Positions 16,512-25,563 are shown, counted from the stretch's first letter. The stretch is 49,834 bases of DNA from Baia soyae (GCF_004341445.1 NZ_SLXV01000021.1:1-49834), one strand, 5' to 3'. The notes: generated from the sequence alone by a model not told the origin. Numbers and translations are program-made.

Positions 16512-18026
16512 TTATTGTACCAGTTTTTTTTCCTTCTGGGATAATAACCCTCGAAATTCATCTCCCGATAATGTTTCCTCTTGTAAAAGGATGCGCAAGA
16601 ACTGTGGGAATAATGAGCGGTAGTGTAGTAAAAGACTTGTACATTTCTGTTCTAGTTCCTGTAAGATTTGACTAATCTTTATTTGCAATTGTTCCTTAGG
16701 AAGCAGGTTTATGTCGATAATGCCCAGATCTGTAAATCCAGACTCCACAATCGCCTTAGCATATCGATTACATTGTTCATAATCACTTCGAGCACCTGTT
16801 GACTTATGTCCTAAGATAATGGATTCCGCTACTGCACCAGCTAATCCGATTAAAATCTGATGCTCCAAATGTTCTTGGGTATAAAGATGGCGATCTTCTC
16901 CAGGATGATGCCTGACATATCCTAATGCTTGCCCTCTTGGCGACAATGCTACGTGAGCAACCGATCCAGGGTTAACTACTTCTGCCATGATGGCGTGGCC
17001 TAATTCATGAATAGCAACTCTTTCCTTCTCTTCTTCACTGGTTTCGCGATCGATCTTCTCACCCATCATCACTTTGTCGATTGCTAACATCAAGTGTTTT
17101 TGTGTAACCTCTTTCTTTTTTTCCCGCAGTGCATAGATGGCCGCCTCGTTACTCAGACTCTCCAGTTGAGCTCCAGAGAAGCCAAACGTCTCTTCCGCTA
17201 TTTTTTCGAGCCCTACATCGTCAGCTAACGGTTTTTCATGAGTGTGAAGCTCCAATATTTTCAAACGGGCTGATCGATCAGGTAGATCAACCGTAATAAG
17301 ACGATCAAATCGCCCAGGACGAAGTAATGCATCATCCAATAAATCCTTTCGGTTGGTAGCAGCCATCACGAGGATCTGCACCTCTACATTCGTTGTAATT
17401 CCATCCATTTCGGTTAATAACTGATTCAACGTTTGATCGTATTCTCGTTGTTGGGATCCATCTCGTTTCCCACCGATGACATCTATCTCATCAATAAATA
17501 GAATCGCGCTAGAGACTCGCGCTTTTTTCGCTGCTTTTTTCGTTCGCTCGAATAATTCTCGGACCCTTTTCGCTCCCACTCCCACATACCGCTCAACAAA
17601 CTCAGAGCCAGAAGCATGAATAAAAACAGAGTGAGTATAATGCGCTGCCGCTTTAGCGAGTAGGGTTTTACCGGTTCCAGGAGGACCGGATAACAAGATT
17701 CCCTTTAACTGGCGAATTCCGTAATACTCTGTTTGCTTAGGTTCGATTAAAAAGTCGAGCGCTTCTTGAAGCTCTTTTTTGGCATGTGATTGTCCGCCGA
17801 TATCTTCAAAGCGAGTTTTCGGGATATCTAATGACTGATCTTGTGAATGGCTCTGGCTCCCAATCCAAGATTGTGGCCAATTCTTTTCTTTTAATAAGGG
17901 TGCCAGTAGAATGCCGAGCAGAACGATACCTAAAATCACTAATGCAGGAATCTCTACTCCCAAGTAAGCTAAGAAAAAAAGGACGGCAAAACCAGAACCA
18001 AATAGCCATGCTTTGGTGTTAGTCAA
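16512..18026 (-). CDS. Short FtsH-like membrane AAA+ zinc protease
   Basis: A 504-residue ATP-dependent protease. Two adjacent membrane helices lie at about 8-45 with almost no loop between them, unlike FtsH, which has a periplasmic domain of about 70 residues. The AAA module has GPPGTGKT, ILFIDEIDVIG and the arginine-finger segment RPGRFDR. The M41 protease domain has HELGH and a later Asp (ARSDYEQC). It starts at TTG, with GGAGGG 8 nt upstream; this start overlaps the end of the gene before it by 8 bp. It is about 130 residues shorter than housekeeping FtsH, so it is a paralog, perhaps sporulation-linked. The coupled upstream gene may supply a partner. Confidence 0.87.
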   Translation of the reverse strand: MTNTKAWLFGSGFAVLFFLAYLGVEIPALVILGIVLLGILLAPLLKEKNWPQSWIGSQSHSQDQSLDIPKTRFEDIGGQSHAKKELQEALDFLIEPKQTEYYGIRQLKGILLSGPPGTGKTLLAKAAAHYTHSVFIHASGSEFVERYVGVGAKRVRELFERTKKAAKKARVSSAILFIDEIDVIGGKRDGSQQREYDQTLNQLLTEMDGITTNVEVQILVMAATNRKDLLDDALLRPGRFDRLITVDLPDRSARLKILELHTHEKPLADDVGLEKIAEETFGFSGAQLESLSNEAAIYALREKKKEVTQKHLMLAIDKVMMGEKIDRETSEEEKERVAIHELGHAIMAEVVNPGSVAHVALSPRGQALGYVRHHPGEDRHLYTQEHLEHQILIGLAGAVAESIILGHKSTGARSDYEQCNRYAKAIVESGFTDLGIIDINLLPKEQLQIKISQILQELEQKCTSLLLHYRSLFPQFLRILLQEETLSGDEFRGLLSQKEKKLVQ

Positions 18027-18546
18027 GTTTCTTTCCCTCCGGCTGGATCGGAACCATTTCAACAGTAAAACGTTTTCCATCCATAAACGATATATACAAA
18101 TAGTCTTCGTCAATTCGCGATAAACTATCTATGCCTTTTTCGTGTGCCTCTTTTTCAGTTACCGCTGGGATTTCTCCATATTTCTTATGGGCAATGGCTT
18201 CCTGTATATGAAAACGACTTACTTCCCAAGCTTCTTTGGTCAATGCGTTTGGTTGGTTTTTCCAAGTTACGTTTAATTTTTTATCACCGATTATCTTCTG
18301 TAATGTATGATTCATCTCTGGAAATTTTTGCACGAATGTGTCTGCATCTATAATTGTTAATTGGACTGAAACTACACTTGGTTGCACATCAATATCTGTT
18401 ACTGTTACGAAACTCTCACCCGACTCAAATACGCTATTAATTGGTTTTTGAAGCGTAAGCCAAGTACTAAGTTTCCAAGCTCCAAATAGAACAAAAAGCG
18501 TAACAACACAACTGATCACGATTGTTTTCCATTGCTTCCTTGGCAT
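18019..18546 (-). CDS. Membrane-anchored protein of unknown function, coupled to the FtsH-like protease
   Basis: A 175-residue protein with one N-terminal membrane helix (about 10-30) preceded by basic residues, then an extracytoplasmic domain of about 140 residues rich in beta-prone segments and charged residues. I recognise no family. The start at MPRKQWK has AAGGAGGCG upstream. Its last codons contain the ribosome binding site and TTG start of the protease gene, so the two are translationally coupled. The protein might regulate or present substrates to the protease; that is inference from context only. Confidence 0.7.
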   Translation of the reverse strand: MPRKQWKTIVISCVVTLFVLFGAWKLSTWLTLQKPINSVFESGESFVTVTDIDVQPSVVSVQLTIIDADTFVQKFPEMNHTLQKIIGDKKLNVTWKNQPNALTKEAWEVSRFHIQEAIAHKKYGEIPAVTEKEAHEKGIDSLSRIDEDYLYISFMDGKRFTVEMVPIQPEGKKLD

Positions 18547-18638
18547 CTTTACGCCTCCTTCGTATATCAATATCACATACGAAAGTATATCATATTATTA
18601 TACAAACCTAAGTATGGAAAGATTGGTAAAGAAAAATA

Positions 18639-18664
18639 AAAAGCCCATCATCTGGGCTTTTTGT
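18639..18664. terminator. Hairpin terminator
   Basis: AAAAGCCCA/TGGGCTTTT with flanking A and T runs. It lies upstream of the two-gene protease operon and insulates it from the region to the right. Confidence 0.7.
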
Positions 18665-18734
18665 GTAAAATGTACTAATCATAGAGCCTCGCCATCTGGT
18701 GATACTATCAGTACATCGCAAGGGAGGTGAAGCA

Positions 18735-18929
18735 GTGAACGTAAGACAAAGTTCGGACTGGCTTACTGATTTACTGCAAGTTCATCTATCACCCGATGAA
18801 CTGCAACAAGTAAATACCTTTTTACATGCTGAAACTTGGGCATCCCCCTCAGCCCTTCAGCGAAATTGGTGTGATCAAAGGGAAGAACTTCCTTTGCGTT
18901 TTCATCTAGAAATTGACATGAAAGTATAA
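18735..18929 (+). CDS. Small protein of unknown function (64 residues)
   Basis: It starts at GTG with a strong AGGGAGGTGA site 5 nt upstream, then runs 64 codons to TAA. It is acidic/amphipathic with three Trp and no membrane segment. It has its own terminator downstream. The good binding site and isolated position on the plus strand support a real gene. No family recognised. Confidence 0.55.
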   Translation: MNVRQSSDWLTDLLQVHLSPDELQQVNTFLHAETWASPSALQRNWCDQREELPLRFHLEIDMKV

Positions 18930-18986
18930 GTTGGTATTATTTTAACAATACATCTCCTGCCTATACCTACCACCCCAAGTAATTTC

Positions 18987-19010
18987 CCTGCCATCTTCTG
19001 GCAGGTTCTT
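18987..19010. terminator. Terminator between the small gene and mtaD copy 1
   Basis: The perfect stem CCTGCCA/TGGCAGG is followed by TTCTTT on the plus strand. It also lies at the 3' end of the minus-strand mtaD. Confidence 0.7.
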
Positions 19011-20311
19011 TATCCCCGTAAATTTTCAAAAGCTTGATTCGCTTCGAAAATTACTTTTTCTGCGTCAATTGTAAGCATTTCACGATTTTTCATGAGTGGT
19101 CTTCCTTGTACATACACGTCCTGTACATCGGATCTCGTTGCAGAATAAACGATGTGTGAAAGCACATCTGTACGAGGTTGCATATGGGCTTGTGTTAGAT
19201 CTAGGGTAATAAAATCAGCTTGCTTGCCAACCTCTAGTGTGCCAATTTCTTTATCTAGAAATAGTGCTTCTGCACCATATACCGTTCCCATTGCTAGTGC
19301 CGTTTCTGCCGGAACAGCTAGAGGATCTTGAAGATATCCTTTATGAATCAGCGCAGCTAGTTGAATCTCTTCTAACAAATCCAGATTATTATTACTTGCA
19401 GCACCATCTGTGGCTAAGCTAGGCCGCATTCCGTGAGCAATCATCTGAGAAATCGGGGCAATGCCGCTACCTAATTTCAGATTGCTCCCCGGATTATGGG
19501 CAATCTTAACATTCTTCTTTGCAAGAAGTGCTATCTCTTCTTCTGTTAGGTGAACAGCATGTGCAACGAGGGATGGGACATCAAAGAAGCCTAATTGATC
19601 TAAGTGTTCTACTGGTCTTGCTCCATACTCACGCACATTTAGCTCAACTTCTGCTTTTGTTTCCGACATATGAGTGTGAATCGGAAGGCCCAACTCTGCT
19701 GCTTTTTCTACAAATTGGCGAATGAAATCAGGACCACATGTATACGGAGAATGGGGTGCCATCATTGTTGTGATTCGACCATCCGCAGCACCATTCCATC
19801 GGGTTGCAAAAGAAGCTGCTTCCTCTAGTTTACTTTTACGGAGAGCATCATCGCCAAATCCAATGCACCCACGTGTGAGACGTGCTCGTAACCCAGTCTG
19901 TTCTACCACATTCGCAACTGCATCCATGTTATCGTACATGTCTAAAAAGGTAGTCGTTCCACCTTGAATCATCTCGAGTGCCGCTAGATGTGCTCCTGCG
20001 GACACATGTTCAGCATTCATTTTTCCTTCCATGGGCCATATTTCATTTTCAAGCCATTGTTGTAAAGGGAGATCATCTGCATACCCACGTAATAATGTCA
20101 TTGCCAGGTGACCATGTGTATTCACGAAGCCAGGTAGTATTACTTTCCCTTTGCAAGATACAACCTCGTCATATTGACTTTGTTCTTCTACTGTTAACGC
20201 AGAACCTACATATGTAATAATCCCATCTTCAATCGCCAAGTTGCCATTTTGAATTGCTTGTGCGCCATCTTCCATGGTAATAACAACGGCTTCTGTAAAT
20301 AACGTTTTCAT
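19010..20311 (-). CDS. mtaD: 5-methylthioadenosine/S-adenosylhomocysteine deaminase, copy 1
   Basis: A 433-residue amidohydrolase of the MtaD/TrzA group. Metal and substrate residues sit in NTHGHLAMTLLRGYADD, HTHMSETKAEVE, AHAVHL, HNPGSNLKLGSG and LATDGAASNNNLD. It deaminates methylthioadenosine or S-adenosylhomocysteine to the inosine forms. The start is the ATG at 20309-20311 with GGGGGAC upstream. A close paralog of the same length is at 33262-34563; by eye the two proteins are about 90% identical. It lies 29 bp downstream of the LigD polymerase gene. Confidence 0.88.
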   Translation of the reverse strand: MKTLFTEAVVITMEDGAQAIQNGNLAIEDGIITYVGSALTVEEQSQYDEVVSCKGKVILPGFVNTHGHLAMTLLRGYADDLPLQQWLENEIWPMEGKMNAEHVSAGAHLAALEMIQGGTTTFLDMYDNMDAVANVVEQTGLRARLTRGCIGFGDDALRKSKLEEAASFATRWNGAADGRITTMMAPHSPYTCGPDFIRQFVEKAAELGLPIHTHMSETKAEVELNVREYGARPVEHLDQLGFFDVPSLVAHAVHLTEEEIALLAKKNVKIAHNPGSNLKLGSGIAPISQMIAHGMRPSLATDGAASNNNLDLLEEIQLAALIHKGYLQDPLAVPAETALAMGTVYGAEALFLDKEIGTLEVGKQADFITLDLTQAHMQPRTDVLSHIVYSATRSDVQDVYVQGRPLMKNREMLTIDAEKVIFEANQAFENLRG

Positions 20312-20340
20312 TAATTGTCCCCCTGTAAACATTTATATGA

Positions 20341-21243
20341 TTATTGTCTTTCTACAAAACTTAGTATATCATCCAAACTTTCTTTAGGTCCTTGAACCAT
20401 AGTTGCAAATAGGTCCCCCTTTTGTTGAATTCGTTTGATCATCATAGGAAGTGTAAATTCTGTCGGGCATGATAAATATGCTAACTCATCCCATTCTAAC
20501 GGAGCTGATACAGTAGCAGAAGATCGGGCTCTCGGGGAATAAGGAGCAATTAATGACTTTTTTGTCCAATGTTGCAGATAATCCACATACACTTTATCCC
20601 CGCGATCTTTCACCAATCGCTCTACCGTAATCAATTTTGGGAATCGCTCTGCTAAGTACCTTGCAATGAATTGGGTTACTTTTCGAGTCTGATCAAATGT
20701 ATATCGATTTTCAATGGGAATATAAACTTGAAGTCCAGTAGCCCCGGATGTTTTCGGAAATGCATGTAGTCCCAGTGACTGTAAAACCTGATGAAGTTGT
20801 AAGGCTGTTTCCTGTACAGGGCCAAATTCAGATGTACTTGGGTCTAGATCAAATACCACTTCTGTTGGTGCATTCATATTCGAAGCATAGTGAAAGGATA
20901 CATGAAATTCCAGACACGCCAAATTGGCTAGCCACGCTAGAGTAGGGAGATTATTCAACAGAATGTATTCCGTCTCATCTACCCACACAGTGTTTACAAA
21001 ATCAGGTCTCTTTTTCGGACAATTTTTTTGATAAAAATGTTCTCCATCCACTCCATCCGGATATCGAATGGTAGTTAACAAGCGATTTTGTGTATAGGGT
21101 AACAGGTACGGCCCGATCTGGGTGAGATAAAGAAGATAGTCCCACTTGGTAATTCCCGATTGTGGAAACAAAAGTTTATCTGGATTCGAGAGTTCGATTT
21201 CATACCCGTCTATTTGAATGGTTTGTTTGATCTTTTTACCCAT
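20341..21243 (-). CDS. LigD-type polymerase/primase domain protein
   Basis: A 300-residue stand-alone polymerase domain of the LigD (archaeo-eukaryotic primase) family. It has the early ELSNPDKLLFPQSGITKWDY segment, EVVFDLDPS carrying the two metal-binding Asp, and TSGATGLQVYIPI. It adds nucleotides, often ribonucleotides, to ends during non-homologous end joining. In Bacillus this domain is fused behind the ligase; here polymerase and ligase are separate genes. No Ku gene is in the window. The start at MGKKIK has GGAGG 5 nt upstream. A role in spore DNA repair is inferred. Confidence 0.88.
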   Translation of the reverse strand: MGKKIKQTIQIDGYEIELSNPDKLLFPQSGITKWDYLLYLTQIGPYLLPYTQNRLLTTIRYPDGVDGEHFYQKNCPKKRPDFVNTVWVDETEYILLNNLPTLAWLANLACLEFHVSFHYASNMNAPTEVVFDLDPSTSEFGPVQETALQLHQVLQSLGLHAFPKTSGATGLQVYIPIENRYTFDQTRKVTQFIARYLAERFPKLITVERLVKDRGDKVYVDYLQHWTKKSLIAPYSPRARSSATVSAPLEWDELAYLSCPTEFTLPMMIKRIQQKGDLFATMVQGPKESLDDILSFVERQ

Positions 21244-21281
21244 AAATGCCTCCACATCTGCCCATTTATCACCGGATTACG

Positions 21282-21310
21282 TACCAGATTTAGACTCTTG
21301 TCATAGTGTA
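21282..21310 (+). promoter_or_regulatory. Possible sigma-K-type promoter for the proline-rich gene
   Basis: TACC at 21282-21285 and CATAGTGTA at 21302-21310 are 16 bp apart. This fits the AC (-35) and CATA-N3-TA (-10) pattern of the late mother-cell sigma factor. The gene behind it looks like a coat protein, which supports the match. The consensus is short, so chance is possible. Confidence 0.35.
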
Positions 21311-21350
21311 AAACAAGACATCAAATCTCAAATGACAAGGAGGTAGTCCT

Positions 21351-21539
21351 ATGCCACCACGTCCTCCGTATGCACCTTATCCTCATCGTCCACCTTATCC
21401 TTATCGCCCGGGGCCATATCGTCCAGGTCCTTATCCTTATCCCCCGGTTCCATTACCAGTTCCATTACCTATCCCGCCCTTGTTACCACCATTCGTCCCT
21501 CCATATGCCCCATTTTTACCTCCCATAGTTGTCTTCTAA
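21351..21539 (+). CDS. Proline/tyrosine-rich small protein, possible spore coat component
   Basis: A 62-residue protein, about half Pro with many Tyr, in loose PYP/RPGPY repeats and ending PPLLPPFVPPYAPFLPPIVVF-like. The binding site CAAGGAGGT is 6 nt before ATG. Low-complexity Pro/Tyr-rich peptides of this size are common in Bacillales spore coats, and the possible sigma-K promoter agrees. It is on the opposite strand from, and between, the two LigD-type genes. Coat function is inference. Confidence 0.6.
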   Translation: MPPRPPYAPYPHRPPYPYRPGPYRPGPYPYPPVPLPVPLPIPPLLPPFVPPYAPFLPPIVVF

Positions 21540-21542
21540 TCT

Positions 21543-21600
21543 TGTCTTGGTTTCAAATAGCGAACTTATCAGTTCCGCTATTTGAAACCAAGACATTTTG
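21543..21600. terminator. Long hairpin at the convergent ends of the proline-rich gene and the DNA ligase gene
   Basis: Arms of about 24 bp (TGTCTTGGTTTCAAATAGCG and its complement, one bulge) with a 5-nt loop. The right arm contains the last codons and TAG stop of the ligase gene. The left arm is an inverted copy of the same sequence just after the proline-rich gene. It can serve both genes as a terminator, although T runs are short. Confidence 0.6.
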
Positions 21601-22474
21601 CTGAACGCATGGTTCCATCTGGCGTCCACTCTAGAAACTCAATCTCCACTTGCAATACAGGTGGGGTCCATATGACCTCTTCCTGAATTTGCGGAGGTTT
21701 TGCTAGAATCGATTTCGAAATGGCGATCTCCCTTGCCCAGTTGGTAATTAACTGTTTTTCTTCTACAGACAATCCGGACGATACTTTTCCGATATAACGG
21801 TACTCATTCTCATTTTTTATAACCATTAATACAGAATATGCTAAGTTGGATTTAATACTTACTCCAATGACAGTTCCCGTAATGTATTTCCAGTTTTTAT
21901 ATTTCAACCAAGTCGGATGTTTTTCTTCAAGGTGGTAAAGCCCCTCCCTTTCTTTACAAACAATTCCCTCCCAATTATTTGCTCGTGTTAACTGAATCAA
22001 TTCTTCTGGTTCATCATACGTGGGGCAAACTTGTATGTATTCTCCGTGATGAAATTCTCTTTCTAATATTTTTTGCCTCTCCCATAGAGGTTGATCTGTT
22101 ATCCATTTTCCTTGCCAACATAAAAGATCAAAAACAATGTAATACACAGGATTGGTAAGTGTAGCTGTTTGTATCCGCCAGGCTTCTTTTAATCGATCCC
22201 GTTTCATTACTTGAAAAAAGTCTGGTTTTCCTTCTTTCCATGCTATTATTTCTCCATCTATTACGGATTTTGTTTGTGAAGCAAACTTGTTTACAATTTC
22301 TTGTTTAATTTCTACATAGACATTGGTTCGATCTTGGCCTTTTTTTGTATACATTTGCACTTGGTCATTTTCAATTTCAGTGATTAACCGAACCCCATCC
22401 CACTTCACTTGATACACATGATCAGGGTTAGGCGTTACTTCTTGAATTAACACTGGCTCCATGGGTCGTATCAT
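21578..22474 (-). CDS. ATP-dependent DNA ligase (LigD ligase-type)
   Basis: A 298-residue ligase. The adenylated Lys is in motif I KWDGVR, with DGEI (motif III), YIVFDLLCW, EGIVCKE (motif IV) and KYKNWK (motif V), then an OB-fold domain from about 205. It seals DNA ends using ATP, the ligation step of non-homologous end joining. It is separate from the polymerase gene, whereas Bacillus LigD joins both domains in about 610 residues. It starts at the second-closest ATG (22474), where GGAGG is 8 nt away. A longer open frame upstream runs into a transposase remnant on the other strand. Confidence 0.9.
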   Translation of the reverse strand: MIRPMEPVLIQEVTPNPDHVYQVKWDGVRLITEIENDQVQMYTKKGQDRTNVYVEIKQEIVNKFASQTKSVIDGEIIAWKEGKPDFFQVMKRDRLKEAWRIQTATLTNPVYYIVFDLLCWQGKWITDQPLWERQKILEREFHHGEYIQVCPTYDEPEELIQLTRANNWEGIVCKEREGLYHLEEKHPTWLKYKNWKYITGTVIGVSIKSNLAYSVLMVIKNENEYRYIGKVSSGLSVEEKQLITNWAREIAISKSILAKPPQIQEEVIWTPPVLQVEIEFLEWTPDGTMRSAKCLGFK

Positions 22475-22539
22475 TTCATATACCTCCACCCTCGTTTCTA
22501 AAATATAGTATGCGAATGCACGTAGAAATCCAATCAAAA

Positions 22540-23034
22540 TAAGCGCACTAAATGGCTTAGTCACAGGGTTCCTGCTCACGCCAAATGAATTACAGTTAGT
22601 GAGTGCAAATCGACCTGGTTCTTCTGTATTACTCAAGTTTTTTCAACATGAAGCTAAATTTCCTAGCAAAAAGCAAGATGTACCTAAGGTGGTTGTCGAA
22701 TGTTTAGCTAAACAATTAAGTGTTTCGCCTAAACTATTTGATGAATATCGTTGGGGAGGCAAGGAGAAGTCGTATACCCGGCATCGCAAAAATATAAGGG
22801 ATTACTTCGGTTTTAGAGAACTGACTGGAAAAGATAATGAACACTTGGAAAAATGGTTAGGAATACCCTGATGCTTCAAGAAATCCTCTATAACAATGAT
22901 AAGTATTGGCTAAAGAGGATGACCCCAGAAGATTTCAGAGGACTAACACCTCTGTTCTATAATCATGTCAATCCATACGGCACTTTCCAACTTCATATGG
23001 ATGAAAGGATACCGATTAAATTGGCTGTTGCTTA
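22540..23034 (+). pseudogene. tnpA: Internally deleted Tn3-family transposase remnant
   Basis: Two separate pieces of one transposase. The first (about 22540-22871) reads LVTGFLLTPNELQLVSANRP... and continues as the DUF4158-type N-terminal domain of Tn3 TnpA, without a usable start. The second (about 22870-23034) reads [25 protein letters not shown], the usual C-terminal end of TnpA in Tn3 elements from Bacillota. Roughly 800 residues of the middle, including the DDE catalytic core, are gone. Other Tn3-like pieces (serine recombinases at 26915 and 32740) lie further right, so this may be one end of an old resistance transposon carrying the ars genes. Confidence 0.75.
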
Positions 23035-23090
23035 ACAAAATATACATTGAATAACGTCCGAGCTACACTAATTGATTTTTAGCTTCTCCA

Positions 23091-23118
23091 AGCCTGCCAA
23101 TCAAGAGCGGGCTTTTTC
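23091..23118 (+). terminator. Terminator-like hairpin before the ars operon
   Basis: The stem AGCCTGC/GCGGGCT with one wobble pair is followed by five T. Confidence 0.6.
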
Positions 23119-23149
23119 GTATGGGCGCACACAGAAATGAATACTTCTT

Positions 23150-23180
23150 TTGACAAGGTATATAAGCATATGATTATATA
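23150..23180 (+). promoter_or_regulatory. ars promoter with overlapping palindromic operator
   Basis: TTGACA (23150-23155) and ATTATA (23173-23178) are spaced 17 bp apart. An imperfect palindrome at 23159-23180 (TATATA at both ends, CATATG at the centre) covers the spacer and -10. That is where ArsR/SmtB repressors bind; metalloid binding releases them. Confidence 0.65.
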
Positions 23181-23199
23181 TGAATGAGGTGATGAATAC

Positions 23200-23526
23200 A
23201 TGTTGGACTGGGAGCAATTAGCTGAATGCCATAAAGCTCTAGGAGATAAGACCCGATTACACATCCTTTCCCTATTAAAAGTAGAAGAGTTATGTGTCTG
23301 TGAGATCGTGGAGGTTCTTCAAATAACGCAACCTGCCGTCTCACAACATATGCGAAAGCTCAAAACAGCAAAATTGGTAAGGGAGAGACGAAGTGGACAG
23401 TGGGTATTTTACTCCCTAGATGGTTCCATCTATCCATTCTTTGAATCGATTGTACAGACATTCCCAGACGTACAGCATGAGATAGAGGAACTAAAGAAGA
23501 TGGGGCTCAGAGTTCTTTGTAATTAA
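23200..23526 (+). CDS. arsR: ArsR-family metalloid-responsive repressor
   Basis: A 108-residue winged-helix repressor. It has [14 protein letters not shown] at the start, ELCVCEIV carrying the paired cysteines of the classic As(III) site in the recognition-helix region, and [13 protein letters not shown] as the recognition helix. It represses the ars operon until arsenite or antimonite binds. A GAGGTGAT binding site precedes the ATG. First gene of arsR-acr3-arsC-arsI. Confidence 0.93.
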   Translation: MLDWEQLAECHKALGDKTRLHILSLLKVEELCVCEIVEVLQITQPAVSQHMRKLKTAKLVRERRSGQWVFYSLDGSIYPFFESIVQTFPDVQHEIEELKKMGLRVLCN

Positions 23527-23579
23527 ATTTGAACCATCACCTTACATTCATCCACAATTTGATGAAGGGTTGGGATTTG

Positions 23580-24626
23580 ATGAGTGGTGTCATGAGAAGA
23601 CTATCTTTTTTGGATCGGTATTTAACTTTATGGATTTTCCTTGCAATGGGTATAGGAATTATATCAGGTTATTTATTTCCTAGCATGGTCAAGACATTAA
23701 CTAAGTTCCAAGCTGGAACGACATCCATACCTATTGCGATTGGATTAATCCTGATGATGTATCCCCCTCTAGCTAAAGTTCGTTATGAGGAACTTGGGCA
23801 GGTCTTCCGTAACTTCAAAATCCTTGCATTATCGCTAATTCAAAACTGGATCATCGGCCCTATTTTGATGTTTGGATTAGCGATCTTGTTTCTCAGAGAT
23901 CAGCCTGAATATATGGTTGGACTCATTCTCATTGGGTTGGCTCGGTGTATTGCAATGGTTATTGTTTGGAATGATTTAGCAAATGGAAATCGTGAGTATG
24001 CTGCTGGACTAGTAGCTTTTAATTCTATCTTTCAAATCCTCTTCTACTCCGTATTCGCTTACTTTTTTGTTACGGTAGTGTCAAAATGGTTGGGGCTAGA
24101 GAGTGCTGTAGTAAGTATCACGATGGGTCAAGTAGCTGAAAGTGTGCTGATTTATTTAGGTATTCCTTTCTTCGCTGGCATGATTACCCGTATCACATTG
24201 GTTAAAGCCAAAGGACGTGAATGGTACGAAACAAAATTTATTCCTGTGATTAGTCCGATCACATTAATTGCATTGCTATTAACCATTGTTGTCATGTTTT
24301 CGCTGAAAGGTGATCTAGTGCTTCAATTGCCTCTAGATGTCGTACAAATAGCAATTCCACTATTTATTTACTTTGTAGTCATGTTTCTCGTTTCGTTTTA
24401 CATGGGGAAAAAAGTAGGAGCAGATTATTCTCAAACGGTTTCTCTCTCCTTTACGGCAGCTAGTAATAATTTTGAATTAGCGATTGCAGTAGCAATTGGA
24501 GTTTTTGGGATTCATTCAGACGTGGCCTTTGCAACTGTCATTGGACCACTCGTTGAAGTACCCGTACTGATTGGCTTAGTCAATGTTGCTTTCTGGTTTA
24601 GACGGAAATACTTTCAACAACAGTAG
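23580..24626 (+). CDS. acr3: Arsenite efflux transporter (ACR3 family)
   Basis: A 348-residue membrane protein with ten predicted helices. It starts [20 protein letters not shown] and has [16 protein letters not shown] with the conserved Cys of ACR3 and [20 protein letters not shown]. It exports As(III) using the proton gradient. An in-frame TTG further upstream is less likely as the start than this ATG, which has AAGGG 10 nt ahead. It follows arsR closely. Often annotated arsB in Bacillota. Confidence 0.93.
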   Translation: MSGVMRRLSFLDRYLTLWIFLAMGIGIISGYLFPSMVKTLTKFQAGTTSIPIAIGLILMMYPPLAKVRYEELGQVFRNFKILALSLIQNWIIGPILMFGLAILFLRDQPEYMVGLILIGLARCIAMVIVWNDLANGNREYAAGLVAFNSIFQILFYSVFAYFFVTVVSKWLGLESAVVSITMGQVAESVLIYLGIPFFAGMITRITLVKAKGREWYETKFIPVISPITLIALLLTIVVMFSLKGDLVLQLPLDVVQIAIPLFIYFVVMFLVSFYMGKKVGADYSQTVSLSFTAASNNFELAIAVAIGVFGIHSDVAFATVIGPLVEVPVLIGLVNVAFWFRRKYFQQQ

Positions 24627-24647
24627 AAATCGTAAGGAGTCTTGGAC

Positions 24648-25070
24648 ATGAACAAAAAGAAGCTGATCTACTTTCTATGCACAGGGAACTCTTGTCGTAG
24701 CCAAATCGCAGAAGGATTCGGCAAAAAATACTTAGGTGAACGTTTTGACGTATACAGTGCTGGAATCGAAACACATGGCTTAAATCCAAAAGTGGTGAAA
24801 GCAATGGCAGAGGTAGGCTTAGACATCTCCAATCAAACTTCTGACATCATCGATCCAGTCTTACTAAATAAAGCAGATTATGTTGTCACTCTTTGTGGCG
24901 ATGCCAAAGATAACTGCCCGGTAATCCCTTCGCATGTTCAACGAGCTCACTGGGGTTTTGATGATCCGGCAAAAGCACAGGGAACGGAAGAGGAAAAGTG
25001 GATCGTGGTCCAAAGAGTCAGGGATCAAATTGAAACTCGTATCAAACAATTTGCTAAAGAAACCAAATAA
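24648..25070 (+). CDS. arsC: Arsenate reductase, thioredoxin-coupled
   Basis: A 140-residue low-molecular-weight phosphatase-like reductase. It has the P-loop [15 protein letters not shown] with catalytic Cys, and the two shuttle cysteines in [11 protein letters not shown]. It reduces arsenate to arsenite for export by Acr3 and is recycled by thioredoxin; a TrxB gene is at 46430. The start is the ATG with AAGGAG 8 nt upstream. Confidence 0.95.
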   Translation: MNKKKLIYFLCTGNSCRSQIAEGFGKKYLGERFDVYSAGIETHGLNPKVVKAMAEVGLDISNQTSDIIDPVLLNKADYVVTLCGDAKDNCPVIPSHVQRAHWGFDDPAKAQGTEEEKWIVVQRVRDQIETRIKQFAKETK

Positions 25071-25083
25071 GGAGAGTGAAACC

Positions 25084-25545
25084 ATGATTCGACGAATGCA
25101 TATCGCCTTAAACTGTACTGATTTAGATAAATCTCTCCAGTTTTATCAAAATTTCTTTGGTCAAGAACCCGTAAAAGTAAAGGATAACTATGCGAAATTT
25201 GAACTAGAGGAACCTGCTCTACATTTCTCTCTAAATGTACGTCCCTATGAAAAGAGCGGGGTACTCAATCATTTAGGATTCCAAGTTGCTAACACAGAAG
25301 AAGTACTGGAAATGGGAGAACGTCTCCGACAAGCTGGATTATTGCTGACAGATGAGATGAATACAACCTGCTGTTATGCAGTTCAAGACAAGGTTTGGGT
25401 TTATGATCCAGACGGAAATGCGTGGGAAATTTTTTACACGAAAGAAGACTCTGAATTTGAATCTGCTGGTGACCAACTAGATTTATCCCTTTGTTGTGCA
25501 CCTCCCGAGCCAGTTATGATCGAATTCAACACTTTTAAGAAATAA
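25084..25545 (+). CDS. arsI: ArsI-like organoarsenical C-As lyase (VOC superfamily)
   Basis: A 153-residue vicinal-oxygen-chelate protein. The metal triad is His6, His63 and Glu115 (MHIALN, LNHLGF, AWEIFYT). The substrate-binding pair Cys96-Cys97 sits in TTCCYAVQDK. These positions agree with the known ArsI residues, so C-As lyase activity on trivalent methyl or aromatic arsenicals is likely; CadI-like heavy-metal proteins share the fold. A second Cys pair near the C-terminus (LCCAPP) is also typical. Last gene of the ars operon, 13 bp after arsC. Confidence 0.9.
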   Translation: MIRRMHIALNCTDLDKSLQFYQNFFGQEPVKVKDNYAKFELEEPALHFSLNVRPYEKSGVLNHLGFQVANTEEVLEMGERLRQAGLLLTDEMNTTCCYAVQDKVWVYDPDGNAWEIFYTKEDSEFESAGDQLDLSLCCAPPEPVMIEFNTFKK

Positions 25546-25563
25546 GCAAGATTTTCGCTTAGG

